The notes: generated by a model from the letters alone, not told the origin. Numbered from the stretch's first letter, positions 34,545 to 46,518 are shown. The stretch: DNA of 64,000 bases from Echinometra lucunter (GCA_029962745.1 CM057156.1:3977450-4041449); one strand, 5' to 3'. Translations and numbers: made by a program.

Positions 34545-37500
34545 TTTTTTTATTTTTATTTATGTATTTATTAAAATCATGCATAACATGTAATTCACAT
34601 ATATAAACAACTCTCCAAGGTTTGGAAATAAAACAGATCAATGAGAATTAAAATATATACACGTGATTGGAATTATTAAAAAAAAAAAAAAGTGATTGTA
34701 ACAATAAAGCAAGGCAGAGTACACATAGAATAGACAACAGTATATCTAAAATGAATCAACCTGTGAAGCAGAAACCTCGAGAACGAATGTTTCAAAATCT
34801 TAAAAGCTTGTTGGGCTCCCGGGAAAGGAGAAAAGCAAAAACGTCTATCGGCGCAAGAAAAAAAATTATACCATAAGATGAGTTGATGGGCCAGGCCAAG
34901 AATGAGACAATCCGCTGCACCCCCCCCCCCTCCCATCACACACGAACACTCCATCTCGAAACCACCAACACAGGCAACATCCCCCCCCCCCCTCCATCTC
35001 CTTCCCTCTCTTGAACAGACCCAGCCAGGAGGGTACAGCGGACTGCCTCACACCCAATCTCGACCCACTCAGCGCACCCAGACAAAGAATTGCGCAGGTT
35101 TCAAAGTTAAGCATGGAAAAAATACAACGAGCATCTGTAAAGGCTACGAACATAAACAACCAATGCGCAGCCCAGTTCAGCTCGAGGTCAATGCTCATAG
35201 ACATAATACAGTGGCAGTGTGATTTTAAACTTATTTGTTATGGGTAAATATATTTATACTCATCAACAATCTGAAGAAAAAAAGAAAAGAAAAGATGAAT
35301 ATCAGATTCGGGATCACACGGAATAAATATAGAGGTATAGGCATGGGCAATCCTACAACAAACTTCTGTAGGTAGAAAACACATCAAGGTCACTAGGTGT
35401 AAAGTCCATGCACAGTAGGTATACACATCCTTAAAGATCAAAACGCCAATTTCTTAAAATGACTCTGCAGTCTATTTTTTCTTTTTTATGCTAACAGATA
35501 TTCACATTCTTTTGTTTTTTAACAACAGATTTAAATGTGATAAATTGGGAAGAATATTTCTAAATTTGCAGGAATAAATGTGATATTTCAAAAGTAAAAA
35601 TAAATATGAAATAAATTTGTCAGTGCTGATGCCAAAAAGCATTTCAAAGTTAGTTACAGATAAATTGGATTTCAATTCTGGAGATTACAGTGATAAGGTT
35701 ATGCCAATAGGAGTAACTTTTTCACATTCACATAACATATGGATTAAAGTTTCCTCTTCTTTCCACAAAAATAGCAGTCAGGAGAATCTTTCCTCTTGAT
35801 CTTAATAAGAAACTGTTGACAGCAATAGTTTTATGAAAATTTTAAAATAAAAGACCTTAATTTAGTGTCAATAGTACAAAAGAAATTAGTGTAATGAATC
35901 TTCTCCCAGTTAATATCAGCAGGTAACAATACATTATCATTCCAGTATGCATATTTCTTGATTGGAACATGGGGGGTAAGTAGGATGTTGTAAACACTCT
36001 TAGGAACTTTTTTGTATTGTAACAAATTATGCACAATGGTATCATGAACACCACCATAAGTCTACATCAAAGTCCACCAACCAGTTCTCTGGAATATTTT
36101 TCATCAAAAAATTAAACTTTCTTCTATCTCTGCAGGAAATACCAAGTCAAGAACCAACTCTTCGAAAAGTTTATGTCCGTGGAAAAGGAGGATTAAACAA
36201 ATCTGAAATTGTAAAGATGTCATGATTATAAACCATGATTCATAATAAAAATAGAATTTGATTTTGAACGAATTAATTTGTTATACCACAATGACTGACA
36301 TGCACTTAGTTCTGAGAATTTGTGACCATAAAAATTCCTTAGTTGGCTTCTTCTCTATGTACATACCATGAACGTATTGAATCAGCCAATTGAATATTGC
36401 CAAGGGAATTCAAAACACGCTCTGGGCATAACATTTCCACAAAAGGGAAACATCTTGATTAAACTTTTCCAAAAAGGTCAACTCAATATTTTTCCAGGGA
36501 GCATCAAAATTTTCGTCAGAGGTTTTTAACCCAAAGTCAATTTCTGGGCAATGGCAAATAATAGGGATCAATCATTTCAAACCAGCATTTTTATAGTCAT
36601 TACACATAGCCTGTTCTCTGCACTCTGTCCCTACCTCCACTCCAAATAAACTTATAAAAAATCTTGTTCAAATCTGAAAAAAAGGAGCGAGGTATTTTAT
36701 ACAAAGAACTGAGAAAAGATAAATCAATTGTGGTAGTACAAGTGTTTGATTACACAAATTTTACCTATTAAAGAAAGATTTCTCATCCGCCAGCAATTTA
36801 CAGTATTTTCTATTTTTTTCAATCTCTCTTTATAATTCAAACAATACAAAAGACTTAAATTTAAAGAGAAGTGTACACCTAGACATTTAAATTGAGAGGT
36901 TTTCCATGAAACACCCTGGTTAGAATAAGGAAAATTTTGGCATCCTTTTTTAGATCCAATCCAGATAGCCTCTGTTTTACTAAAGGTTATTTACAACCAG
37001 AGTATTTACCAAAAGTTGACAAGACATCAAAGAGTTTCGGAAAATGAATTATTAGAGCCATCTAAAAAACAAACTGAATCGTCTGCAAATAAAGAGATTT
37101 AACTTCAGTATCATTCTGTAGGGGGATACCCTTAATTTGATCATTTTGACGGATAGAAAGAGCCATTACCTCAATCACCAATAAAACAAATATGGGGAAA
37201 TTGGGCAACCCTGAAAAATTCCTCTATTCATAGAAATACGATTTGTTAAGAAACCATTATTCAAAACATAGCTTTGACGAGAAAAATTACAAGGTTTTAT
37301 TGAATCAATAAATATTTGTACAAAATTAAATTGTTTCAAGGTTTTTGAAATAAAAAATTATGAGAAACACTATCAAATGCTTTCTCGATATCAAGTAACA
37401 AATAGTTCCAGGGATATCATTAAAATCTGTATATTGAATAATGTCAAAATAAAACGAATATTATGACCAATATTCCTTCCCTTCATAAAGCCAGATTGGG

Positions 37501-37917
37501 CATTGTGTATAAGGGAGTGTAAAGAACGCTTCAAACGAGTTGCTATACATTTAGCTAAAATTTTGTAATCTGTGGTCAATAATGTGATAGGACGATAATT
37601 TTTTATAAACAAAGGATCTCTATCTTTTTTAGGGAGAAGGGTTATGACTCCATTTCGTTGAGAAGATGACATACCACCATTCTGTAATGAAAATTTGAAG
37701 GAATCAATTAACATATCGCATATGGTCATTCCAAAATACAATGTAAATTCAACTGGCAGGCCATCTAACCCTGGAGTTTTGTTCATTTTCATGGATTAAC
37801 TGCATTATACACTTCACTTTTGGTAAGAGGTGTTTCCATGAACTTCTTATCATCCTCAGAAAGTTTTGGAACTGAAATATTAGCAAAAATTGCCTCATTA
37901 AGATCATTGTCATCTAC
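34545..37917 (-). mobile_element. 5'-truncated LINE with 17-bp target-site duplication
   Basis: The 17 bases TTCATTCAAGAAATGTT occur at 34528-34544 and 37918-37934, bracketing the insert. On the minus strand the element starts inside the region before the RT and ends in an A-rich tail (T-rich at 34543-34570 on the plus strand). RT blocks seen in order on the minus strand: TPGLDGLPVEF, KNYRPITLLTTDYKILAK, SGFMKGRNIGHNIR, DIEKAFDSVSH, GIFQGCPISPYLFLL, and a degraded ADDSVCFLDGS. The block pattern suggests an L1/Tx1-like LINE. Several frameshifts show it is inactive. The 34.6-36.0 kb part would be its post-RT and 3' region. Confidence 0.8.
37391..37792 (-). pseudogene. LINE reverse transcriptase fragment (N-terminal RT blocks)
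   Basis: The longest surviving frame of the truncated LINE, 133 codons. It carries NKTPGLDGLPVEF, NGVITLLPKK, NYRPITLLTTDYKILAK and the QSGFMKGRNIGHN motif, the usual blocks upstream of the first catalytic Asp. The frame breaks just before the DIEKAFDS block, which continues in another frame at about 37385. Confidence 0.8.
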
Positions 37918-37934
37918 TTCATTCAAGAAATGTT

Positions 37935-38437
37935 ACCCTGGTTAGTATCATTATGGGAATATGATATAGATACATAACCAGCGAAGGAAATTAAAGCCAA
38001 AATGCAATTCATTTACGAGTTTAATACTTACACACAGACAGCACAAAGATCATTTCGAGATGTTTATTAAAATGAAATCTTAATATACCAGGATTAGCTT
38101 TGAAAATACCCATCACACACACACACACACACGTGCGCGCGCACACCAGCCCACATCACTCTACTACCGAGGACAACAACTGGACTACTATGTCTCCTGT
38201 CCTCGCAAGGCTGACGGAACTAACCCCAAATCCGTTGTTTGACCAAGCTAGGACTATTGTTTACCAACCGAGGACTATTGTTCTCAGGAATTTTCTTTGT
38301 TCAGTGACTGTCCTCGCTTGCAAAGCTATACAAGTACACTCTACACACACAGCACATACACACGCAAGCACACATTAAGAAAAGCATTTGACTCACGAAA
38401 CTCTGTCCCGGTCTTATGTTCTCATAACGGGATGCAG
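37935..38437. other. Flank upstream of the lectin exons; (CA)n tract
   Basis: A (CA)n tract with CGCG interruptions at 38109-38146 and a second CACA-rich tract at about 38340-38373. A phrase GGACTATTGTT repeats at 38250 and 38272. No exon recognised; the signal-peptide exon of the lectin gene is not identified. Confidence 0.4.
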
Positions 38438-39264
38438 CTCCAGACTGGAAGTGCTCATCGTCGAAGTACTATCAGCTTGATGATATCCTTCGAAACTGGC
38501 AGGATGCTTATGATTTATGTGATAACCTTGCCCCAGTCAACACGATGGCAGGAGACAGGAAACCATCTCTGTTGTTCGTAAATACCGTTGATGAGTTCCA
38601 AGACATCATGGATAAATTGAGGATTCCTGGCTCGTTCTGGATTAACTGCAGTGACCTAGGAGACGAAGGGAATTTCGTTTGTGACATAGATGGATCAGGA
38701 ACTTGGGAAACTGCAACATGTAAGTATACAATTATAAAGTTTTTAATATCTTATCCTCTTAAAATATATAACTATACGCGAAATCAGAGAGTACTATGGA
38801 TTGTGTTCTAAAATTTCAGTTAATTCTTACGGCAGAGTTTACGTGAGTCCAAAACAAGTCATGTAGGCCTATCATTCCTTCAAATGCTATGCGTTTCTTT
38901 GCTTTTTATAAAATATAGATTTAAAACCGTTACCGTGTCCTCATTTTGGAAATGAATGCCTTATAGTCAGATAATAACTTTACTCTCTCCCTCCTCTCTC
39001 TCCCCCTCCCCCCCCCCCCCCCATACAAAATGGGAGAAATTAAGACCTTTGTAATATCACAATATCGAATTCATTAGGCCAAGTAAAAATCATTCATGCT
39101 TTCTCGTCCGGAATTTTTTGTAATAAACAGTAGGCCTAAAACTAAAAACGTTGAGGCTGGCAACGTAGGAAGGAGAAGGGGAATGAGAAACAAAGAATAA
39201 AATTCATTAGCTAATTTAATTTGAGGGAAAGTTATGAGTTGCGTGTTTTGTGTTGTCTTTTTTC

Positions 39265-39301
<37 letters not shown>

Positions 39302-40325
39302 AAGGTGCGTGTGTGTGTTACCCAGATTGGCATGTAGGTGAGCCGAACGGAACTCTACCCACCCCGGACGACTGTATGGCAATGACATGGACTTTTCAAT
39401 GGAATCACGGCCACTGGCAGGATATAGACCAATTTCACCTCCGGTTTATGTATTTACATTACTGCGGTGGCCAAGCGCGCTGACCACGATTGGCTGTGTG
39501 TACAAAAATGAATGTAAAATATTAATATGCCCCGGTATTGTTCCATTTACTTTATTCTAGATCATAAAATAAAGCATGGATACATGGGTAGATGAGGTAA
39601 GACAATGGTCATATCTGACGGATGAAGGTAGGATGTATTTTTGTACTTTCGATGGTTTATCAACTTAGTTTTGTCAGTAAAAGTTCGATTGCAGCATAGA
39701 AGCCGTAGTAAACGGGAGCCCTAAATCTTACCCTGTTTACAAAGTCATGTTTTCACTCATTAAATTTTACGCCAAAGTACATAATGATAATGTTTCTTGA
39801 CTTCAAAGTCCTTTCTGTTGATATTTTTACCCACTGGCGACGGATTCCTTCGCATTGCTTACGGAAACCTGTGTAGGAACTACGGCTTCTCACACAAACA
39901 GGCTTCATGAGTCAAAAGCGAGTGAATTTCGCACTCACTTAGCTTCCAATTTCTAAACTTGCTCCAATTCTTGTGGCATTTGAGCACCGCACAGCTGCGA
40001 CCTGAACTTCTCTGACAATTTCTCATTGCAAATATTAAAAGAAATCTGCATATATTGGTCAAATTAGACAAAACATTGAACGAATGTACATAACGCGCTA
40101 TTGACTTGTGTACTATAAAAGTTGGAGCGCCCACCGCAGTATGTCGAACTGTGTCGAACAGTCGGCTGCCCTCTTGCGTTGTGAAATTGGTCTATAGCAT
40201 GTACTAACCAGTTCCACACCGTATGCCAGATACTGCTACGAAAAAAAAAAACGCTGAATATGAAGGGGGAGCATGATGTTGAAAGATCAACATCATCGAT
40301 GGTTAGCAGATTAGGGATATGTTGA
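38438..40325 (+). CDS. C-type lectin domain protein, last exon split by a transposon
   Basis: Exon A runs about 38438 (or 38444) to 38719; exon B is 39326-39426 plus 40197-40325. The donor GTAAGT after 38719 leaves phase 1 and the CCCAG acceptor supplies the two missing bases (T+AT, Tyr). Domain hallmarks in order: DWKCSSSKYY; RNWQDAYDLCDNL; FWINCSD; EGNFVCDIDGSG; then GEPNG (an EPN calcium-site motif, usual for mannose-type ligands), DDCM and GHWQD. The final conserved cysteines, ACTNQFHTVCQ, lie in frame only beyond the 766-bp insertion. Calcium-dependent sugar binding is the family role; a secreted or membrane protein is expected but the N-terminus is not seen. As assembled, the frame stops 20-odd codons into the insert. 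Confidence 0.75.
39272..39320. repeat. (GT)n microsatellite abutting the lectin splice acceptor
   Basis: GTGTGTGT from 39272, interrupted by GCGTGAAGGTGC, ends a few bases before the CCCAG acceptor at 39325. It takes the place of a normal pyrimidine tract and may weaken splicing. Confidence 0.85.
39427..40192. mobile_element. Inverted-repeat DNA element inserted in the lectin exon
   Basis: The ends GACCAATTTCAC and GTGAAATTGGTC are inverted, with a second inverted block inward (ACTGCGGTGGCC near 39460, GCGCCCACCGCAGT near 40120). TATA flanks both sides (39423-39426, 40193-40196). Removing the insert plus one TATA restores the reading frame exactly, which supports TATA as the duplicated target. 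No transposase is seen. Confidence 0.8.
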
Positions 40326-40832
40326 TCATACGACTTGGCGAAACAGACTGAGAAGCTTAAAATCTGAACAACTAATGCGTTGAATGAATTTTTAGAATTT
40401 TAAGTGCTTATTCTAGATTAAATACTTCATGATGTTCTTTCAAATATAGGATTATGTATTTTTCTCGGACATCATTTGTAATAGAGCGTACTAGATTTAG
40501 AATTATTACACTATTCAGATGATCTTTGAAGGTTGAGTTTTGCATGGTGATACTGAAAACGTAGATGAGGTTTACGGTTCGTTCACCTTGTGGTAAGTCC
40601 TAAAAAGGACTAGTCAGAGAGAGTAGAGATTCGTATATGTTACCTGATCACAAAATGTTAATTAATCCAACATATACATGTATCCCAAAGCATTCGTCCG
40701 GATCCAGCTGAGGTGTGCGGCAGGTCATTGTTCGAAACTCATCTGCCACCAACAAAGGAATTAATTAGTGAGGGTTGAAGATTTGTCAATCTGTCAGTTA
40801 AGCGAATTTGGAGTCGCCGAAACCACTGGTCC

Positions 40833-40903
40833 GTCTACGTGGTCAAGTGGTTAAGGCATTGTCGTTCATAGCTAAAGGCCAGGGTTCGATTCCCGGCGGA
40901 GAC
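40833..40903 (+). tRNA. tRNA-like sequence, probably a tRNA pseudogene or SINE head
   Basis: The acceptor arms GTCTACG and CGGAGAC pair at six of seven positions. The A box TGGTCAAGTGG and the B box GGTTCGATTCC are both canonical pol III promoter elements. The anticodon stem pairs poorly (one mismatch, one G-T) and the T stem has one mismatch. The loop would give anticodon TCA, which is not a standard elongator. No CCA and no terminator T-run directly follows. It therefore looks like a decayed tRNA or the 5' part of a tRNA-derived SINE. Confidence 0.45.
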
Positions 40904-41158
40904 AGTTTTCAACCCTTGCAAAAATTTCCAAAATTGTAGGACAGCTCTGGGGAACTTTGATTCATTTTTGTTTTTGTTTTAAGAGATATTTTATTTCCTT
41001 CCTCTTATACAGCAATACATAAAATTATCAAATTAAATCATGTAAACAGAGATCAGAGTACAACACATATTCATGAACAGTTAATCATATACATTTAGAT
41101 CCATCAATTGATAAAAACTGCAACTTAATTACTGCTACGCTGTTATTCTCTCAATTGT

Positions 41159-41159
<1 letters not shown>

Positions 41160-41250
<91 letters not shown>
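41160..41250. repeat. (CA)n(TA)n compound microsatellite
   Basis: About 13 CA units followed by about 30 TA units with one CATA interruption. Confidence 0.95.
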
Positions 41251-41253
<3 letters not shown>

Positions 41254-41738
41254 GTTCATTTTATTCATTTATCTTCCAGGTATAACAAGCATTAAGAAAA
41301 AAGAAACTTATATGACATTCTTTCAAGAAATTCGCAATTAAGAACAGAAAGGAAAATATATATATATATGATTTCATTTCGAAATTTTTATCAGTGTCAC
41401 CACATTAAATGTGAATGACCATCACGCTAACAAAAGTAGCAAAGTAATGTGGTGACCAAAGAAGTTTAAAATTACTACGCCTGCATTACTCTCACAATAA
41501 GATAAACTGTTTGTATTATTCATCACATATCAGTTTCATTGGGGGACGTTACCTATACATCGCACATGGGGACAATACTAGAAATCTTATCTTCCTTGCC
41601 GTAATAGACAGAGCACTGTATGTTGCCTTTAGTTACTGTAGTTCCATCTTTGATATGAATTTTTGAACTTTTGAATGTCGTTTAGAGCTGGGATAATCTA
41701 TGTATAATGTTTACACGTCTCTTTTAATACCCGCCATG

Positions 41739-43085
41739 CAGGGGCGTCGCTAGACTTTTTTTAATGGGGGGGGGGGGGGGGGGGGGTGTAGAGGCCAGAT
41801 TGCCGACAAATTATGCCTCCGATTGCCGACGACCAACGTCGACAAATTCAACTGTATAAAGCCCACGAGGCATGTTCAATTGTGTGCCTCTATTATATTT
41901 TCCTTCTAAATTATATTTGTTCACCTCACTTGCTGAATGTGTTAGCTTTCCGAAAACATTCTGTATCTAAATATAATACGAGCGAGGAAAAATATACACT
42001 TTCTTTCTTAGAAGTGATAGTTCTTCATCAAACTACATGATGGGCTTAAAGATATCTAAATCATATATTTGGTCACCTCTCTCACATGATTCATTCGCTT
42101 TCAAAGACCATCCAAAATCGTAATATTATACAAGCGAGCACAGCGAGCAAGGAAAAAATCTATATACTCCTTAATTATCATATAATCCTTTTCATGGTAG
42201 AAGTGAAAGTTCTTCTTCAAAATACATGATGGGCCTTTAAGATATCTATTTTGATATTTTGGTCACCTCTCTTACCTAATTTATTTGCTTTCAAAGACCA
42301 TCCAAAATCGTAATATTATACAAGCGAGCACAGCGAGCAAGGAAAAAATCTATATACTCCTTAATTATCATATAATCCTTTTCATGGTAGAAGTGAAAGT
42401 TCTTCTTCAGAATAGATGATGGGCCTTTAAGATATCTATTTTGATATTTTGGTCACCTCTCTTACCTAATTTATTTGCTTTCAAAGACCATCCTGTATCT
42501 AAACATCATACGAGCGAGCGCAGCGAGCCAGGAATACTCTTTTTATGGTAGATGATAACTCTTCATCAAAGTACATGATGGGCCTCGCTTGCCGAATTCG
42601 TTTGCTTTCCCAAATCCATCTTGTATCTGAATATTGTACAAGCGAGCGTAGCGAGCGAGGAAAAATACTCCTTTTCATGGTAGAAGTGAAAGTTCTTCAT
42701 CAAAATACACGATGGGCCTTTAAGATACCTATTGTGATACATTTGGTCACCTCTTCTACCTAATCTATTTGCTTTCAAAGACCATCCTGTATCTAAATAT
42801 TATACGAGCGAGCGCAGCGAGCGAGGAAAAATAGGCTCTCTTTCGTGTTACCAGTGTTATTTCGTCGTCAAAATGCACAAGCAAATAAGCCGAATATGAC
42901 TCTATTTGGGCACCTTACTCATCTTTCTTTTTTCCTTTTCCCTCCTTCCTCTTCCCTCTCCTTTTTCTCTCTCTCTCTCTCTATCTCTCTTTTGCCGACA
43001 GCGATCGCGAATTTGCCGACAAGAATTTTTAATGGGGGGGGGGGGTGTCACACCCCCCCACACCCCCCCTCTAGCGACGCCCCTG
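41739..43085. mobile_element. hAT-like element, present in copy A and absent from copy B
   Basis: The ends CAGGGGCGTCGCTAGA and TCTAGCGACGCCCCTG are perfect inverted repeats. The 8-bp duplication CCGCCATG lies at 41731-41738 and 43086-43093. Copy B has the empty site (one CACCATG at about 47968-47974). The interior has no transposase; it holds a tandem array of about 190-bp units and a pyrimidine tract, so it is non-autonomous. Confidence 0.92.
42050..42835. repeat. Tandem array inside the hAT-like element
   Basis: A unit of up to about 190 bases (TTGCTTTCAAAGACCATCC, an ACAAGCGAGC-CAGCGAGC phrase, CTTTTCATGGTAGAAGTGAAAG, GATGGGCCTTTAAGATA) recurs four to five times. The first full units are nearly identical; later ones are shortened and drifted. 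The GCGAGC-CAGCGAGC phrase is nearly palindromic. Confidence 0.85.
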
Positions 43086-44324
43086 CCGCCATGAGTTCGA
43101 ACAGGGACAATGGACCTGGGTTATGTTTCTATTAAAGTTTTACTTTAATAGAGTCGTGCTTAAGCGCCAATGAGCCAATGCGCTAGTAACGCGTAATCTC
43201 ATCGACAGACTTCCCAACCTGACTTCCCCTGAGCATGATCTGGCCAATGCGGTGATGCGTAATATACTCTTTGTGAAATACCCCCCCCCCCGTGTATTAT
43301 ATGAATAAGCTCTTTTATTCGAAGTAAAGACTTGATATAACAACATCATTATGCTGCTTGATTGCAAATATGTGCCATTTTTCACAAAAATTCGTTGATT
43401 ACCAGTGAGCATGGTGACAACAGCTAAAGTAATCGCTTATTAACTTAGCAGCACCATGACATCTAGACTCATTTTCTTTAAACATTTCACAGACTAGTTT
43501 ATATTTATATGTTTGTTTTATATATCGATATTTGAAAAATGAAATAAAACCATACCAAACCAAACCAAGCATGAAGAAGAACGTGATACAAAATGACGCG
43601 AAAGAACAATAGTATCACCTGTTTCACTATAGCAATGCATGTTTTCATACAATACCAACTCATTGCCTCTCAAACACAAAACAGGTGCTATGTCAGAAAT
43701 TATCCAGCATCACAGCGAAAATATAGATAGTGACACTCTGTTGCATGAAAACAAACGATGCTATTATTAGTAGGTGTTCAAATGAGAGATTGGTACAAAC
43801 CATTCTGTTCTGTTTGGGTTATTCTGGGTGACTGACGATTAACTGATGATGTCATTGGGAGAATGAGACTCCAGAGAGTCTTTTAGAGGCGGAGCTTACT
43901 AGGTGTAATTAAATAATTGCAAAATGACAATTCTTAAGATCAAATAGTTATAAATTGTATGATGCACAGATAAATACAAATCAACAGATATCAACCTGTA
44001 CCTAGATGTCATGCACACTTGGAATTAAAGGTTCAATTTTGCACCCTGAATGCAACATTGACAGCACCTTTTTGGATGCAATTTTGCACTCTGGTCCACT
44101 GCCTGGACTGTTCTCTATGATTAGTGAGCTCACACATCAGCAACACCATGACCAGAATATACATGTATGTACGCAAATTAAGTGCACGTACGGAACACAG
44201 CCTGAGAAGCGGGGAAGGTGAATGCGTGAGGAAAGTGAATTCATGGGGATACCGCATCAGCGCGCGTGCACGCATGCTCGGAAATTAGTGACAATTTAAA
44301 ACGACCAGCAGCTGGTCTAGCACT

Positions 44325-44560
44325 CTACGTGAATAAGGTGCAGAAATGCACCCTGTTGTACTTATTTGCACCAAAAATTCCCGTCTGCACCCTTAAAGGT
44401 GCAACTTTGCACCTTTAAGGGCGCAGATATTTTTAGATTCTAAAGGTGCAAATTTTCCTAAAGGGTACAACTCTGCACCCTTAAGGGTGCAAAATGTAGC
44501 TCACTCACCCTTAAAGTGCTTACGGTGCAAATTTGTACCCATATAAAAGGAGCTCCCAGT
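44325..44560. repeat. GGTGCA/TGCACC phrase repeat, copy A
   Basis: Many TGCACC, GGTGCA and CCTTAAGGGTGCA phrases in both orientations within about 240 bases. It is also present in copy B (49850-50110) with expansions. Palindromic phrases such as AAAGGTGCAACTTTGCACCTTT can fold. Confidence 0.7.
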
Positions 44561-44909
44561 GTTGCATTTGAAGGGTGAAAATTAGAAAGTTTTTTTTTTT
44601 CTTAGTGTGTGGGGCCCTTTAAAGTCTGGCTTAATAATCTACAAGCCTAACTGATATCTCACTTCTTGCCGTTTCATTTTTAAAGAAATGCACCTTTAAT
44701 GAAATTTAATGAAATTCTACTACTTCCAGTACTTTCCTCACTGACTGGTTAATCATCTTTTTTCTTTACTGTGAATTTGTCTTGGCAGTGCGTCCCCACC
44801 CCACTCCACCCCATTTTCATTAGAATGCAAGGAAAATTTTGAAAATAAAAACGATCACACAGCAGTTACCCCGTCTATTTCAAGTTGATGCCCTTAATAC
44901 TTGCTAGTA

Positions 44910-45186
44910 GCCAGGGGGGCAATGGGGGCGGTCACCCCCCCCCCCCCCAAAAAAAAAAAAAAAAAAAAAAAACAAACGCCACCCCGAAAAAAAGAAAGAA
45001 AAAGGAAGAAAAAAAAAGCGTGAGCGAGAAAAGAAGAAGGTAAGAGGACGTAAGAAGAGCGGGAACAGACAAGGAACAATGACAAAGAAACGTCGGGGCT
45101 TCCGCGCTTCGCGCGCTCAGTAAGTGATTCGCACGCTTCGCGTGCTCATTACCGCCCCCTAAAATGAAATCCTAGCTACGTCACTG
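44910..45186. mobile_element. hAT-type element with GGCGTAGC ends, copy A (left end deleted)
   Basis: It shares its interior with 50462-50768. The left terminal ~12 bases are missing; only CTAGTA of the target duplication remains on the left (44904-44909), while CTAGTACA is intact on the right (45187-45194). The insertion therefore predates the two copies. It contains C-run/A-run stretches and a GCGCTTCGCGCGCTC phrase. Confidence 0.7.
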
Positions 45187-45194
45187 CTAGTACA

Positions 45195-46487
45195 TCCTGT
45201 TCTCTTTACCCCAGCGTGTTACATGATGTAGCTTGGGAACTGCAACTGTTTCATATTGACACCTAGCAAATTTTCATTAGTACGCGCTGTAAAATGACTG
45301 GTTAATTTCTTCCGGCTCTCATTGAAGCAATTCGTTTAGTGAGGTCTCCGTGATGAAAAGTCAGTCTTCATTCAATTGTTCGATTCGATTGACCATGATT
45401 GAATAGATTACAACTGTTGGACATCGATGTAGGCCTACAGTGAGTTCAGAAATTGAAAAAGAAGACATTGTCCTCGTGATGATTTCGCTCTACTCTTCGT
45501 GCAGATAAGCATTATTATTTGTTTGTTTGTTTTTTGTCATCACAACTCCGGTGAAAATAAATTTAAATGTGATACCCAGAAAAGAGGGTGCAGCATAAGA
45601 TTCAGAAGCTTGATCAAACTGGTAAGTAGGCAACTTTATTCTTAAATCAGTCAATCTGGAAAAATTATTAACCCCTAAATAAATCATTTGCTTCATGAAC
45701 TTGAAGTTTGTTTACATACTGCATGCTATAACAGGCATTTTAGAGGTCTTATAATGAGCGAATAGAGAAAAATATTACGAAAATGGAAGGGATATTATAG
45801 TTTGCCTCGGATGTCGTCCGCAGTGCTAGAGGCTGCCATCCTCAGGGAGGACGGCGTCCACACGACTTGATGTACAATAGCGCCCAAATTAAGTTTAGAG
45901 TTAGTATACATTCCAAAAGACATGCTGAGAATGGTTTCTGAGAGCGAACTTCATCCCGGCTAAGGCCGTCAAATGATGATTATGACAACGATGGTGATAA
46001 TGATGTTGATGGTGATTGTGATGGTGATGGTAATGATGAAGATGATATCATTATGATCATTGTGATGCTGATGGTGCTGATGATGATGAAAATGATAATA
46101 TACCAATATACTTTGCCTGGAGAGATTCAGATTAAAACTATGGGCAAGAAATAGCTCCGAAATAGTACTCTTACTGAAGGGCTCAGGCTCAACGTGAGTC
46201 CATAGTTCTCAGCAAAACGTCGAAATGAAGGCAGAGTATATTTGTTTTATATTTTGGATAAAAAATTAAACATGAGAAGGAAATAACAAATTGGCTTTCC
46301 TTTTATTCTCTTTGGTGGTGTTGTGCTCATATTTTCATCTCCAAAATTAATCTAAGCCAAGTTTTAACAGGAAGAAAAATGTCACTCTAGTCTCAACATA
46401 TTTACACTATTTACATCCTTTCGTTCGTTGGTTTCTCTTTTCTTCGTCTTCTCCTTCTTCTTCTTCTTCTTCTTCTTCTTCTTCTTT

Positions 46488-46518
<31 letters not shown>

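Larger units (their letters stand above)
40326..41593. other. Intergenic: tRNA-like sequence and CA/TA microsatellite
   Basis: Apart from the tRNA-like sequence at 40833 and the (CA)n(TA)n tract at about 41160-41250, AT-rich sequence with no gene. Confidence 0.5.

Noticed and set aside
33915..34593. ORFs of about 200 codons on both strands
   Set aside because: They consist of 500 N translated as X; no real sequence supports them. The same applies at 47085-47909.
34667..35222. Short ORFs that could look like a small gene
   Set aside because: They lie wholly inside the truncated LINE bounded by the 17-bp duplication and show no domain.
42050..42835. Regular repeats considered as a CRISPR array
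   Set aside because: Units of up to 190 bp are repeated whole, without unique spacers, inside a eukaryotic transposon.
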